This document shows, one piece after another, positions 1 to 4,819 of a stretch of DNA of 5,327 bases. Location: contig DAOQMM010000149.1 in the NCBI GenBank assembly GCA_035335645.1, positions 1 through 5,327 on the forward strand. The letters are read 5' to 3'. Every line of letters starts with the position of its first letter. Positions within the stretch are counted from its first letter, which is position 1. Both the position numbers and the translations under genes were made by a program. The notes beneath the pieces were generated by a model. It saw only the letters and a list, made by a program, of their open reading frames with translations. It was not told where the DNA came from and made no database searches. The stretch comes from Zoogloea sp035335645. GTDB taxonomy: Bacteria; Pseudomonadota; Gammaproteobacteria; Burkholderiales; Rhodocyclaceae.

Positions 1-1
1 C

Positions 2-1138
2 GGCGGAGGCGTTGATGAAGGTGCGCGGCACCGCCATCAGGCTGGTGAACAGGGCCAGCTGCGTGGCCGTGTAGGCGGGATGGGTGGTGCGCGCCATGTA
101 GGCGACAAAGGCGGTGGTGCCGAGTCCCACCGCCAGCGCTTCCAGCCCGATCACCAGGGCCAGTACGCCCAGGCGCGCCGCGTCGGCCTCGGCCGGTCCC
201 AGCCAGGCGAGCCACGCAAACCCGAAGATCGCCGCCCACTGCACGAAACCGAACACCCACAGGGCGCGGTTGATGCCCAGCCGGACCATCCACAGCCCGC
301 CCAGCAGGCCGCCGATGACGCTGGGCCACAGGCCGGCGTTCTTGGCAACGAGGCCGATCTCGGTCTTGGAGAAGCCCATGTCCAGGTAGAAAGGCGTGGC
401 CAGCGCGGTACACAGGGAATCGCCGAGCTTGTAGAGAAAGATGAAGGCCAGCACCCACAGGGCGGCGCCCACGCCGTGACGGCCGAAGAACTCGCGGAAG
501 GGCGCCACCACCGCGTCCCGCAGGGTGCGCGGCGCGGCCGCCGCGGCCACCGGCTCACCCACCAGCAGGGTCATCAGCAGGCCCGGCAGCATGAACAGGC
601 TGGTCACCAGGAAGACCTGCGCCCAGGGCAGATGATCCGCCAGCACCAGGGACAGGCTGCCCGGCACCAGGCCGGCCAGCTTGTAGGCGTTCACGTGGAT
701 GGCGTTGCCGATGCCCAGCTCGATCTCCGGCAGCAGCTCGCGCCGGTAGGCATCCAGGACGATGTCGAGGGTCGCCGACAGGAAGGCGATCAGCGCCGTC
801 AGACCCACCACCAGGCCGAGCTGTCCGCCCGGCGTGAGCGTCCCGAGCCACGCCACCGCCGCCAGCAGGGCCAGCTGCGTCGCCGCCATCCAGCCCCGCC
901 GCCGGCCCAGCAGGGGCAGGGCGAAGCGGTCCAGCAGCGGCGACCACAGGAACTTCCAGGTGTAGGGGAACTGGATCAGCGCGAAGGCGCCGATGGCCTT
1001 CAGGGACAGCCCCTCGGTCTTCAGCCACGCCGGCACCAGATTGAGCAGCAGGTACAGGGGCAGGCCCGACGAGAAGCCGGTGAGCACGCAGATCAGCATG
1101 CGCCGATTGGCCAGGGCGCGCCATGGGGAAACGGTCAT
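2..1138 (-). CDS. ampG: AmpG-type muropeptide permease (MFS), C-terminus cut by the window edge
   Basis: Inner-membrane major facilitator protein that imports peptidoglycan turnover products (GlcNAc-anhydroMurNAc peptides) into the cytoplasm for recycling. The visible 379 residues align by eye with E. coli AmpG along their whole length. Matching stretches are GFSSGLPL (residues 21-28), WKFLWSPLLDRF followed by LLGRRRGW (61-83), SATLDIVLDAYRRELLP (121-137; E. coli has SASQDIVFDAW), LYKLGD (235-240), GLGTTAFVA (338-346) and ATQLALF (359-364 region). Many hydrophobic segments alternate with short charged loops, as expected for an MFS fold. The start at 1138 puts the first transmembrane segment about 14 residues in, as in E. 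coli. No strong Shine-Dalgarno precedes it, but an extended -10 element lies about 40 bases upstream. E. coli AmpG has 491 residues, so roughly 50-110 are missing at the left edge. The family call is firm. The exact substrate range and the number of helices cannot be seen. Confidence 0.93.
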   Translation of the reverse strand, partial: MTVSPWRALANRRMLICVLTGFSSGLPLYLLLNLVPAWLKTEGLSLKAIGAFALIQFPYTWKFLWSPLLDRFALPLLGRRRGWMAATQLALLAAVAWLGTLTPGGQLGLVVGLTALIAFLSATLDIVLDAYRRELLPEIELGIGNAIHVNAYKLAGLVPGSLSLVLADHLPWAQVFLVTSLFMLPGLLMTLLVGEPVAAAAAPRTLRDAVVAPFREFFGRHGVGAALWVLAFIFLYKLGDSLCTALATPFYLDMGFSKTEIGLVAKNAGLWPSVIGGLLGGLWMVRLGINRALWVFGFVQWAAIFGFAWLAWLGPAEADAARLGVLALVIGLEALAVGLGTTAFVAYMARTTHPAYTATQLALFTSLMAVPRTFINASA

Positions 1139-1179
1139 GGATTCGGAACGCAGGGCGGGGTCAGGCGGGGGAGCGCCGG

Positions 1180-1188
1180 ATGATAACA
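1180..1188 (-). promoter_or_regulatory. Extended -10 promoter element for ampG
   Basis: Read on the minus strand this is TGTTATCAT, that is TGn followed by TATCAT, five of six matches to the sigma-70 -10 consensus. No -35 match is seen 16-18 bases upstream, which is tolerated for extended -10 promoters. Transcription would begin near 1173, leaving a leader of about 35 bases before the ampG start. This is a motif call only. Confidence 0.45.
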
Positions 1189-1197
1189 ATCGGTTAC

Positions 1198-1226
1198 TTG
1201 ATTCCGGCACCCGGCCACAGAAAAAT
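1198..1226 (+). promoter_or_regulatory. Candidate sigma-70 promoter for the unknown gene at 1289
   Basis: TTGATT (1198-1203) and AAAAAT (1221-1226) are separated by 17 bases, each matching four of six consensus positions. This is the least GC-rich patch of the ampG-divergent gap. Transcription would start near 1233, giving a leader of about 55 bases. It is weak on its own; the position and exact spacing are what support it. Confidence 0.3.
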
Positions 1227-1276
1227 GCAGCGTCCGCCACGCCGCCAGGCGCGTCCGGACGCCGCCAGAATACAAC

Positions 1277-1282
1277 GAGGAG
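1277..1282 (+). promoter_or_regulatory. Ribosome binding site GAGGAG that fixes the start at 1289
   Basis: GAGGAG lies six bases before the ATG at 1289. It is the best Shine-Dalgarno match in the window and supports the 104-residue reading frame over the overlapping frames. Confidence 0.7.
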
Positions 1283-1288
1283 ACCCGC

Positions 1289-1603
1289 ATGTACCACGTC
1301 ACCGTCGCGTTCCGGGCCGACCGGGAATACGAATTCCACGTCCACGGGGACGAAGTCGCCGGCCTCGACACCGAGGCCGCGCGGGACTGGCTGCAGCAGG
1401 AATTCGACGCCCTCGAATGCACGCCCAGCAACCCGGTGGGCAAGATCCTGGTCCTCGACGTGATCCTCAACGTGGCCAAGTACGGTGGCGAATCCCGCTT
1501 CGCCCAGGGCGGCGCGTGGGCGCGGCGCTTTGCCGCGTGCACCGGCGTGGTCCTCGACCGGCCGGCGATCCGCGTGGACGTGCCCGGCTTCACGGTCGCC
1601 TGA
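1289..1603 (+). CDS. Conserved-looking small protein of unknown function (104 aa)
   Basis: I do not recognise this protein. The case for a real gene is a strong GAGGAG ribosome site (1277-1282) six bases before the ATG, a clean stop, and strong third-position GC as in the neighbouring genes. The sequence looks like a small soluble alpha/beta protein: a strand-like start (MYHVTVAFRADREYEFHVHGD), an acidic helix around TEAARDWLQQEFDAL (residues 28-42), a hydrophobic stretch GKILVLDVILNVAKYGG (51-67), and a C-terminal half ending VLDRPAIRVDVPGFTVA. It has no signal peptide, no transmembrane helix and no CxxC or other metal motif; its two cysteines (44 and 84) are isolated. It is transcribed away from ampG and lies 203 bases before fliW in the same direction. 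That gap, with its own hairpins, argues against a tight operon with fliW. Function unknown. Confidence 0.78.
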   Translation: MYHVTVAFRADREYEFHVHGDEVAGLDTEAARDWLQQEFDALECTPSNPVGKILVLDVILNVAKYGGESRFAQGGAWARRFAACTGVVLDRPAIRVDVPGFTVA

Positions 1604-1658
1604 ATCCGGGCCCGCCGGGGCATCGGGCAAGCGCGTCGCCCTGGCCAAAGCCCCTCTA

Positions 1659-1685
1659 CAAAACGGGGAGAATTGGGGGCGATTC
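1659..1685 (+). promoter_or_regulatory. Candidate flagellar sigma-28 (FliA) type promoter upstream of fliW
   Basis: CAAA at 1659-1662 and GGCGATTC at 1678-1685 are 15 bases apart, the spacing of the sigma-28 consensus (TAAA, 15 bases, GCCGATAA). Matches are three of four in the -35 core and five of eight in the -10. It lies in an unusually AT-containing patch about 120 bases before fliW. A FliA promoter would make sense for a flagellar regulator, but this match could be chance. Confidence 0.22.
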
Positions 1686-1740
1686 CCGCCTCTCTTTCCG
1701 CGGTGGGCCGTCCGCCGCCGGCGCTATCGTGTCTGCTGAA

Positions 1741-1781
1741 GATCCGCGGCCCGACGCCCGGATCGCCCGGCCGCGCCGGGC
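1741..1781 (+). promoter_or_regulatory. Two adjacent hairpins in the leader of fliW
   Basis: The first inverted repeat pairs GATCCG (1741-1746) with CGGATC (1759-1764) around a 12-base loop. The second, immediately next to it, pairs GCCCGGC (1765-1771) with GCCGGGC (1775-1781) around a CGC loop; it is seven perfect GC pairs and should be very stable. It ends 14 bases before the GGAGG ribosome site. There is no following T-run, so it is not a classical terminator of the upstream gene. A role in translation control or RNA stability is inference. Confidence 0.4.
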
Positions 1782-1806
1782 CAACCGACCGAACCGGAGG
1801 GAAACC

Positions 1807-2235
1807 ATGAAGATCACCAGCCCCATGCTCGGCGAAGTGGACGTGTCGCCCGAACGCATCCTCGATTTCCCGACCGGCCTGCCCGGCTTCGAGGGCAATA
1901 CCCGCTTCACCCTGCTCCACGCCGAGGGCGACGCCCCCAAGGTCTTCCTGCTGCAGAGCCTGGACGACACCGCCGTGGCCTTCTCGGTCACCACGCCCGA
2001 TGTGCTGGGCCTCAACTACGAATTCACCCTCAGCGACGACGAGGTCGCCGCCCTGCAACTGGCCAGCGCCGACGATGCCTGCGTGCTCCTCATCGTCAGC
2101 CGCGACGAAGACACGACGGCCCCCCTGCGGGCCAGCCTGATGGCGCCGGTGGTGCTCAACACCACCACCCGCCGCGGCCTGCAGAAGATCATCGGCAAGG
2201 TGGACACCAGCGTCACCCTGCGCGCGGTCGGCTGA
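1807..2235 (+). CDS. fliW: Flagellar assembly factor FliW
   Basis: A small cytoplasmic protein of the FliW family. In Bacillus and Campylobacter, FliW binds flagellin and also antagonises the RNA-binding regulator CsrA, linking flagellin translation to filament assembly. At 142 residues it has the normal family length. Family signatures are the N-terminal strand with GEVDVSPERILDFPTGLPGFE (residues 9-29; B. subtilis has IIQFESGIPGF), LLQSLDD (48-54), LNYEF (69-73) and the C-terminal block MAPVVLNTTTRRGLQ (112-126; B. subtilis has LQAPVIINKRNKKG). The ATG is preceded by GGAGG at 1796-1800 with six bases of spacing, which fixes the start. A long upstream extension of this frame exists but lacks its own start signals. 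No flagellar gene or csrA is in view, and a GC hairpin follows the stop, so it is probably a single-gene unit. Confidence in the family is high; the regulatory role here is by analogy. Confidence 0.93.
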   Translation: MKITSPMLGEVDVSPERILDFPTGLPGFEGNTRFTLLHAEGDAPKVFLLQSLDDTAVAFSVTTPDVLGLNYEFTLSDDEVAALQLASADDACVLLIVSRDEDTTAPLRASLMAPVVLNTTTRRGLQKIIGKVDTSVTLRAVG

Positions 2236-2255
2236 ACGCCCGTTCCGCTCGCGTA

Positions 2256-2281
2256 CACGGGGCGCCTGCGGGCGCCCCGTG
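2256..2281. terminator. Perfect 11-bp GC hairpin between convergent fliW and namZ-like genes
   Basis: CACGGGGCGCC (2256-2266) and its exact complement GGCGCCCCGTG (2271-2281) flank a TGCG loop. The hairpin sits 20 bases after the fliW stop and 23 bases beyond the stop of the minus-strand gene. This is where a shared bidirectional terminator is expected. Neither side has a real T-run (only TTT at 2285-2287 on the plus strand), so efficiency as an intrinsic terminator is uncertain; it may instead protect the 3' ends of both messages. Confidence 0.6.
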
Positions 2282-2304
2282 GCGTTTGCGCGCCCCGGTC
2301 CGCC

Positions 2305-3516
2305 TCAGGCGTACAGCAGGAACGGCGCCCGCGCCGCGCACCAGGCCTGCTCGTCCGGCACGGCCCACGCATCCAGGTCGCCCGCTTCGGCCGCCGGGTC
2401 GTCCACCCATTCCCGCAGCAGCGGCGAGCCGTTGATGAGGTCGATGGCGAGGCGGTCGAATTCGTACTCGTAGGGAAAATCCCGCCACAGGGGATAGTCC
2501 GGCCACAGCCGGCGGATCGCCTTGAAGGCCAGGGCCTGCACCCGCCACGGACGGAAGGCGGCGTGGTCGTAGTGGGCCGGATCTTCCACGTGGATCTGCA
2601 CGCCCTGGCAGAGCTGCCCCGCGTGCTTGTGGAAGGTGGGCTCGAACCAGCACTCCCGTAGGCGGCAGCCCGTCAGCCAGGGGGGCGCGAAGGCCTGCAT
2701 GGTGGCGATGACGCGCCCGGCGTCCACGTCCGGCGCACCGAAGAGTTCCAGCGGCCGGGTGGTGCCGCGCCCTTCCGAGAGGGTCGTGCCCTCCAGCATC
2801 ACGGTGCCGGCGTAAGCCCGCGCCATGGACAGGTTGGGGGCGTTGGGGCTGGGGTTGATCCAGCTGCGCTCGCCCAGGGGCCAGCCGTAACCGGGCGCGG
2901 CCTCAGGCTGCCAGCCCTGCATCGGGATCACCTGGCAGTCCACGTCCAGCTCCAGGGTGGCGACGAACCAGCGCGCCAGCTCGCCCAGGGTGAGGCCGTG
3001 GCGCATGGGCAGCGGGCCGGCGCCGACGAAGCTTTCCCAGCCCGGCCGCAGCAGGCTGCCCTCCACCGGCCGGCCAGCCGGATTGGGGCGATCCAGCACC
3101 CACACCGCCTTGCCGTGGGCGGCGGCGGCTTCCAGCACATAGCGCAGGGTGGTGATGAAGGTGTAGATGCGGCAACCCAGGTCCTGCAGGTCCACCAGCA
3201 GCACGTCGAAGCTGTCCATCATCGCCGGCGTGGGGCGGCGCACCGTGCCGTACAGGCTGAACACCGGGATGCCGTGGCGCGGGTCGAGGTAGTCCGGCGA
3301 CTCCATCATGTTGTCCTGCTTGTCGCCGCGCAGGCCGTGCTGGGGGCCGAAGGCGGCCGTCACGTGCAGATCCGGCAGGGCCATCAGGGCGTCGAGGGCG
3401 TGAGTCAGGTCGCGGGTCACCGACGCCGGATGGGCAAGCAGGGCCACCCGCCGACCGGCCAGGGGGCGGCGCAGGGCGGGATCGGCGAGGAAGCGGTCGA
3501 GGCCGAACTGGATCAT
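2305..3516 (-). CDS. namZ: DUF1343 / NamZ-type exo-beta-N-acetylmuramidase (GH171)
   Basis: A 403-residue member of the DUF1343 family, whose characterised members (B. subtilis NamZ, formerly YbbC) remove MurNAc from the non-reducing end of peptidoglycan fragments. Family motifs occur in order: FGLDRFL (4-10), GPQHGLRG (57-64), SLYG (87-90), VDLQDLGCRIYTF (108-120), VLDRPNPAG (140-148), EGSLL (152-156), RHGLTLGELA (172-181), LEGTTLSEGRGTTRP then LELFGAP (241-262), FEPTFHKHAG (291-300), and a C-terminal YEFDRLAIDLINGS (351-364). Both expected halves, the Rossmann-like N-terminal domain and the mixed C-terminal domain, appear complete. No signal peptide is visible: the protein begins directly at the first domain, whereas B. 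subtilis NamZ is secreted. The start lies seven bases after the stop of the DOMON-like gene with only a weak ribosome site (GTGAG), suggesting translational coupling. The family call is firm; activity and cytosolic location are inferred. Confidence 0.9.
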   Translation of the reverse strand: MIQFGLDRFLADPALRRPLAGRRVALLAHPASVTRDLTHALDALMALPDLHVTAAFGPQHGLRGDKQDNMMESPDYLDPRHGIPVFSLYGTVRRPTPAMMDSFDVLLVDLQDLGCRIYTFITTLRYVLEAAAAHGKAVWVLDRPNPAGRPVEGSLLRPGWESFVGAGPLPMRHGLTLGELARWFVATLELDVDCQVIPMQGWQPEAAPGYGWPLGERSWINPSPNAPNLSMARAYAGTVMLEGTTLSEGRGTTRPLELFGAPDVDAGRVIATMQAFAPPWLTGCRLRECWFEPTFHKHAGQLCQGVQIHVEDPAHYDHAAFRPWRVQALAFKAIRRLWPDYPLWRDFPYEYEFDRLAIDLINGSPLLREWVDDPAAEAGDLDAWAVPDEQAWCAARAPFLLYA

Positions 3517-3523
3517 GGCGAAC

Positions 3524-4057
3524 TCACGGAAGGGCGAGGGCGAAGCCGTCGCGGTGATGGAAATCGGGCCGCCCCGGCGGATGGCGCAGGGCCCAGTAGC
3601 TGTGCCGCCCGGCGCGGTCGAGGAGGACGGCGGTGAGCCCCACCTGCAGCGGCCCGGCGGGCAGCGCGGACGCGGCCAGGCGGACGCTCAGGCCCAGCCC
3701 GGCGGCGTCGCGGGCGAGGGCGATCTGCGGCGCGGGCGTCTGCGGCGGCGTCACACTCTGGCGGTAGGCGCTGAAGGCGAAGCGGTGCCACTGCCCGTTG
3801 GGGGCGAAGTTGAACTCCACGTAGGCCGTCTCGCCGGCCGTGGCGACGAAGGCCTCCAGGCAGGTGTAGGCCCACAGGCGTTCAGGCGGCAGCACCGTCT
3901 CCGCCGTGGGCAGGTCCAGCCCGCTCAGATCGCCGCGCAGGCGATATTCGAGCTGCAACCCGCCGTCGGCCGTCCGCGTCGCCGACGCCGCCACGCCCAC
4001 CCCGGCGGGCGGTTCGGCATCCGGATGGCACAGCAGGGCGTGGCGGTCAGCGGTCAT
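3524..4057 (-). CDS. DOMON-like domain protein, first gene of an operon with namZ
   Basis: A 177-residue protein resembling the bacterial DOMON-like group. It shows a predominantly beta pattern and the conserved stretches RLWAYTCLEAFV (60-71), YVEFNFAPNGQWHRFAF (79-95) and, near the C-terminus, a tryptophan-initiated block with GRPDFHHRDGFAL (162-174). DOMON domains elsewhere bind haem or sugars; the ligand here is unknown. No signal peptide or membrane segment is seen. The start at 4057 (MTADRHALL) is preferred because homologous-looking sequence begins there and a -10 element lies about 40 bases upstream. An alternative start at 4171 would add 38 arginine- and proline-rich residues and would run through the likely promoter and inverted repeat. 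The ribosome site is poor (GAGAG). The next gene starts seven bases after its stop, so the two are almost certainly co-transcribed, pointing to a role near peptidoglycan salvage. Confidence 0.85.
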   Translation of the reverse strand: MTADRHALLCHPDAEPPAGVGVAASATRTADGGLQLEYRLRGDLSGLDLPTAETVLPPERLWAYTCLEAFVATAGETAYVEFNFAPNGQWHRFAFSAYRQSVTPPQTPAPQIALARDAAGLGLSVRLAASALPAGPLQVGLTAVLLDRAGRHSYWALRHPPGRPDFHHRDGFALALP

Positions 4058-4071
4058 GGGGGCTCTCGGAA

Positions 4072-4089
4072 CGGGCCGGACACGGCCCG
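4072..4089 (-). promoter_or_regulatory. Short hairpin at the 5' end of the DOMON-namZ leader
   Basis: CGGGCC (4072-4077) pairs with GGCCCG (4084-4089) around a six-base loop. If transcription starts near 4089, as the -10 at 4096-4101 predicts, this hairpin would form at the very 5' end of the message and could stabilise it. In such a GC-rich background a 6-bp stem can arise by chance. Confidence 0.25.
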
Positions 4090-4095
4090 GCGCGC

Positions 4096-4101
4096 AGTGT
4101 A
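4096..4101 (-). promoter_or_regulatory. -10 element of the DOMON-namZ operon
   Basis: On the minus strand this reads TACACT preceded by GGC, a common proteobacterial -10 form with four of six consensus matches. It would start transcription near 4089, about 32 bases before the ATG at 4057. No -35 hexamer is recognisable at 4119-4124; that position is instead occupied by the edge of a large inverted repeat, which suggests dependence on a regulator. Confidence 0.38.
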
Positions 4102-4120
4102 GCCGATCGGGCCGGGGCGC

Positions 4121-4150
4121 CGGGCGATGAGGCCGTGGCCGCATCGCCCG
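4121..4150. repeat. 30-base near-perfect inverted repeat in the divergent promoter region
   Basis: The outer arms CGGGCGATG (4121-4129) and CATCGCCCG (4142-4150) are exact complements. Inside, GGCC (4131-4134) pairs with GGCC (4137-4140). Only the A/G pair at 4130/4141 and the central GT break the symmetry, so 13 of 15 pairs match. It lies where the -35 of the DOMON-namZ promoter should be and about 140 bases before the PACE gene. No gene ends here, so it is not a terminator of a visible gene. It is best read as a candidate operator or a cruciform/hairpin-forming element. Confidence 0.6.
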
Positions 4151-4186
4151 CGCCCGCACGCGACAACACAACCGCCTGACAGGCCC

Positions 4187-4215
4187 TTGACCGGGGATCT
4201 ACCGGTAGGTACCAA
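4187..4215 (+). promoter_or_regulatory. Candidate promoter for the PACE gene
   Basis: TTGACC (4187-4192, five of six matches) is followed after 17 bases by TACCAA (4210-4215, three of six). The -35 is good but the -10 is poor. A second possible -10, TAGACT at 4255-4260, is nearer the gene but lacks a matching -35. Which is used cannot be decided from sequence. Confidence 0.25.
4199..4208. promoter_or_regulatory. Perfect 10-base palindrome, candidate operator of the PACE gene
   Basis: CTACCGGTAG is its own reverse complement and lies inside the spacer of the candidate promoter at 4187-4215. PACE genes are often controlled by a dedicated regulator (AceR for aceI in Acinetobacter). No regulator gene is adjacent here, so any link is inference. 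Confidence 0.35.
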
Positions 4216-4287
4216 CGAACGCCGCCGTGCGGACACACCGGCACGCGCCTGACGTAGACTGACGCGCCCGCGCACTCCGCCTCACCC

Positions 4288-4725
4288 ATGTCCCTCCCGC
4301 CCCAACGCCGCTTCCCCGACCGCCTCCGCCAGGTCGCCCTGTTCGAGCTCGGCGGGCTGCTCTTCATCACGCCGCCCTTCGCCTGGCTGTCTGGCGTGCC
4401 GGTGCGGGAATCGGTCGGGCTGCTGGCGGTGCTGGCCCTCATCGCGGCGGTGTGGAACGGCGTGTTCAACACCCTCTTCGACCGCCTCGAAGGTCATTTC
4501 ACCGGGCGCACTGCCGACCGCCGGCCGTGGCTGCTGCGCGGGCTCCACGCGGTGCTCTTCGAGGGCATCCTGCTGCTCCTGACCCTGCCGGTGATTGTCC
4601 TGTGGACCGGCATGAACTGGTGGCCGGCGCTGCTGGCGGACATCGGTCTGGCCCTGGCCTACACGGGCTACGCCTTCGTCTTCAATCTGGGCTACGACCG
4701 GGCCTTTCCCATCGCCCCGGAGTGA
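4288..4725 (+). CDS. PACE-family (AceI-like) small multidrug/biocide efflux transporter
   Basis: A 145-residue inner-membrane protein with four hydrophobic segments arranged as two tandem bacterial-transmembrane-pair repeats, the architecture of the Proteobacterial Antimicrobial Compound Efflux family. AceI of Acinetobacter, the prototype, exports chlorhexidine by proton antiport and has a similar length. Shared features are LFELGGLLF with Glu20 (the position of functionally essential Glu15 in AceI), VWNGVFNTLFDRLE (55-68), the second-repeat LHAVLFEGILLLLTLP with Glu92 (86-101), ADIGLALAYTGYAFVFN (117-133) and the closing GYD motif (135-137). The ATG at 4288 is the only possible start, because an in-frame TAG lies at 4255-4257 with no ATG, GTG or TTG between. 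No Shine-Dalgarno is visible upstream. It appears monocistronic, divergent from DOMON-namZ and followed by psd with its own -10. The family is confident; the substrate cannot be predicted. Confidence 0.9.
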   Translation: MSLPPQRRFPDRLRQVALFELGGLLFITPPFAWLSGVPVRESVGLLAVLALIAAVWNGVFNTLFDRLEGHFTGRTADRRPWLLRGLHAVLFEGILLLLTLPVIVLWTGMNWWPALLADIGLALAYTGYAFVFNLGYDRAFPIAPE

Positions 4726-4750
4726 GCGCCGCGGCACCCGCGCCGGCCGG

Positions 4751-4756
4751 TATAAT
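4751..4756 (+). promoter_or_regulatory. Consensus -10 (TATAAT) of psd
   Basis: A perfect TATAAT in an otherwise very GC-rich gap, 26 bases after the PACE stop. No -35 match is seen 17 bases upstream (4728-4733 reads GCCGCG). Transcription would begin near 4763, leaving a leader of about 57 bases before the psd start. It indicates that psd is transcribed at least partly on its own. Confidence 0.55.
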
Positions 4757-4762
4757 CGCCGC

Positions 4763-4778
4763 CCGACCCCCCGGTCGG
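4763..4778 (+). promoter_or_regulatory. Small hairpin at the predicted 5' end of the psd message
   Basis: CCGACC (4763-4768) pairs with GGTCGG (4773-4778) around a CCCC loop, beginning just at the transcription start predicted from the TATAAT. It may protect the 5' end. A 6-bp stem is modest evidence in this base composition. Confidence 0.25.
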
Positions 4779-4807
4779 CCCGCGCCCGTGGCGCGTCCCC
4801 GCCTGCT

Positions 4808-4812
4808 GGAGA
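4808..4812 (+). promoter_or_regulatory. Ribosome binding site deciding the GTG start of psd
   Basis: GGAGA lies seven bases before GTG at 4820. No in-frame ATG occurs until codon 49, well inside the conserved region, so this site and the alignment with E. coli Psd together fix the GTG start. Confidence 0.65.
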
Positions 4813-4819
4813 TTCCGCC

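Noticed and set aside
80..1183. 367-residue open frame on the plus strand opposite ampG
   Set aside because: It is the antisense shadow of ampG. Its translation is dominated by Gln, Arg, Gly and His, typical of the reverse frame of GC-rich genes, and it has no ribosome site.
1601..1645. Possible terminator after the unknown gene (short GC repeats GCCCG/CGGGC)
   Set aside because: Only about five pairs with a nine-base loop and no T-run; expected by chance in this composition.
1135..2058. 307-residue minus-strand frame opposite the unknown gene and fliW
   Set aside because: Antisense to two better-supported genes and lacking any recognisable domain.
1123..2235. 370-residue frame that would extend FliW by 228 residues
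   Set aside because: The extension is Arg/Pro/Gly-rich low-complexity sequence, runs out of frame through the 104-residue gene, and FliW is already full length from 1807 with a strong ribosome site.
2998..3636. 212-residue plus-strand frame opposite namZ
   Set aside because: Reverse-frame shadow of namZ and the DOMON-like gene with biased composition and no start signals.
3515..4102. 195-residue plus-strand frame opposite the DOMON-like gene
   Set aside because: Complement of a conserved gene; Gly/Arg/Gln-rich with no domain.
3524..4171. Longer start (4171) for the DOMON-like protein
   Set aside because: It adds 38 residues rich in Arg and Pro with no family resemblance and would run through the candidate promoter and the inverted repeat.
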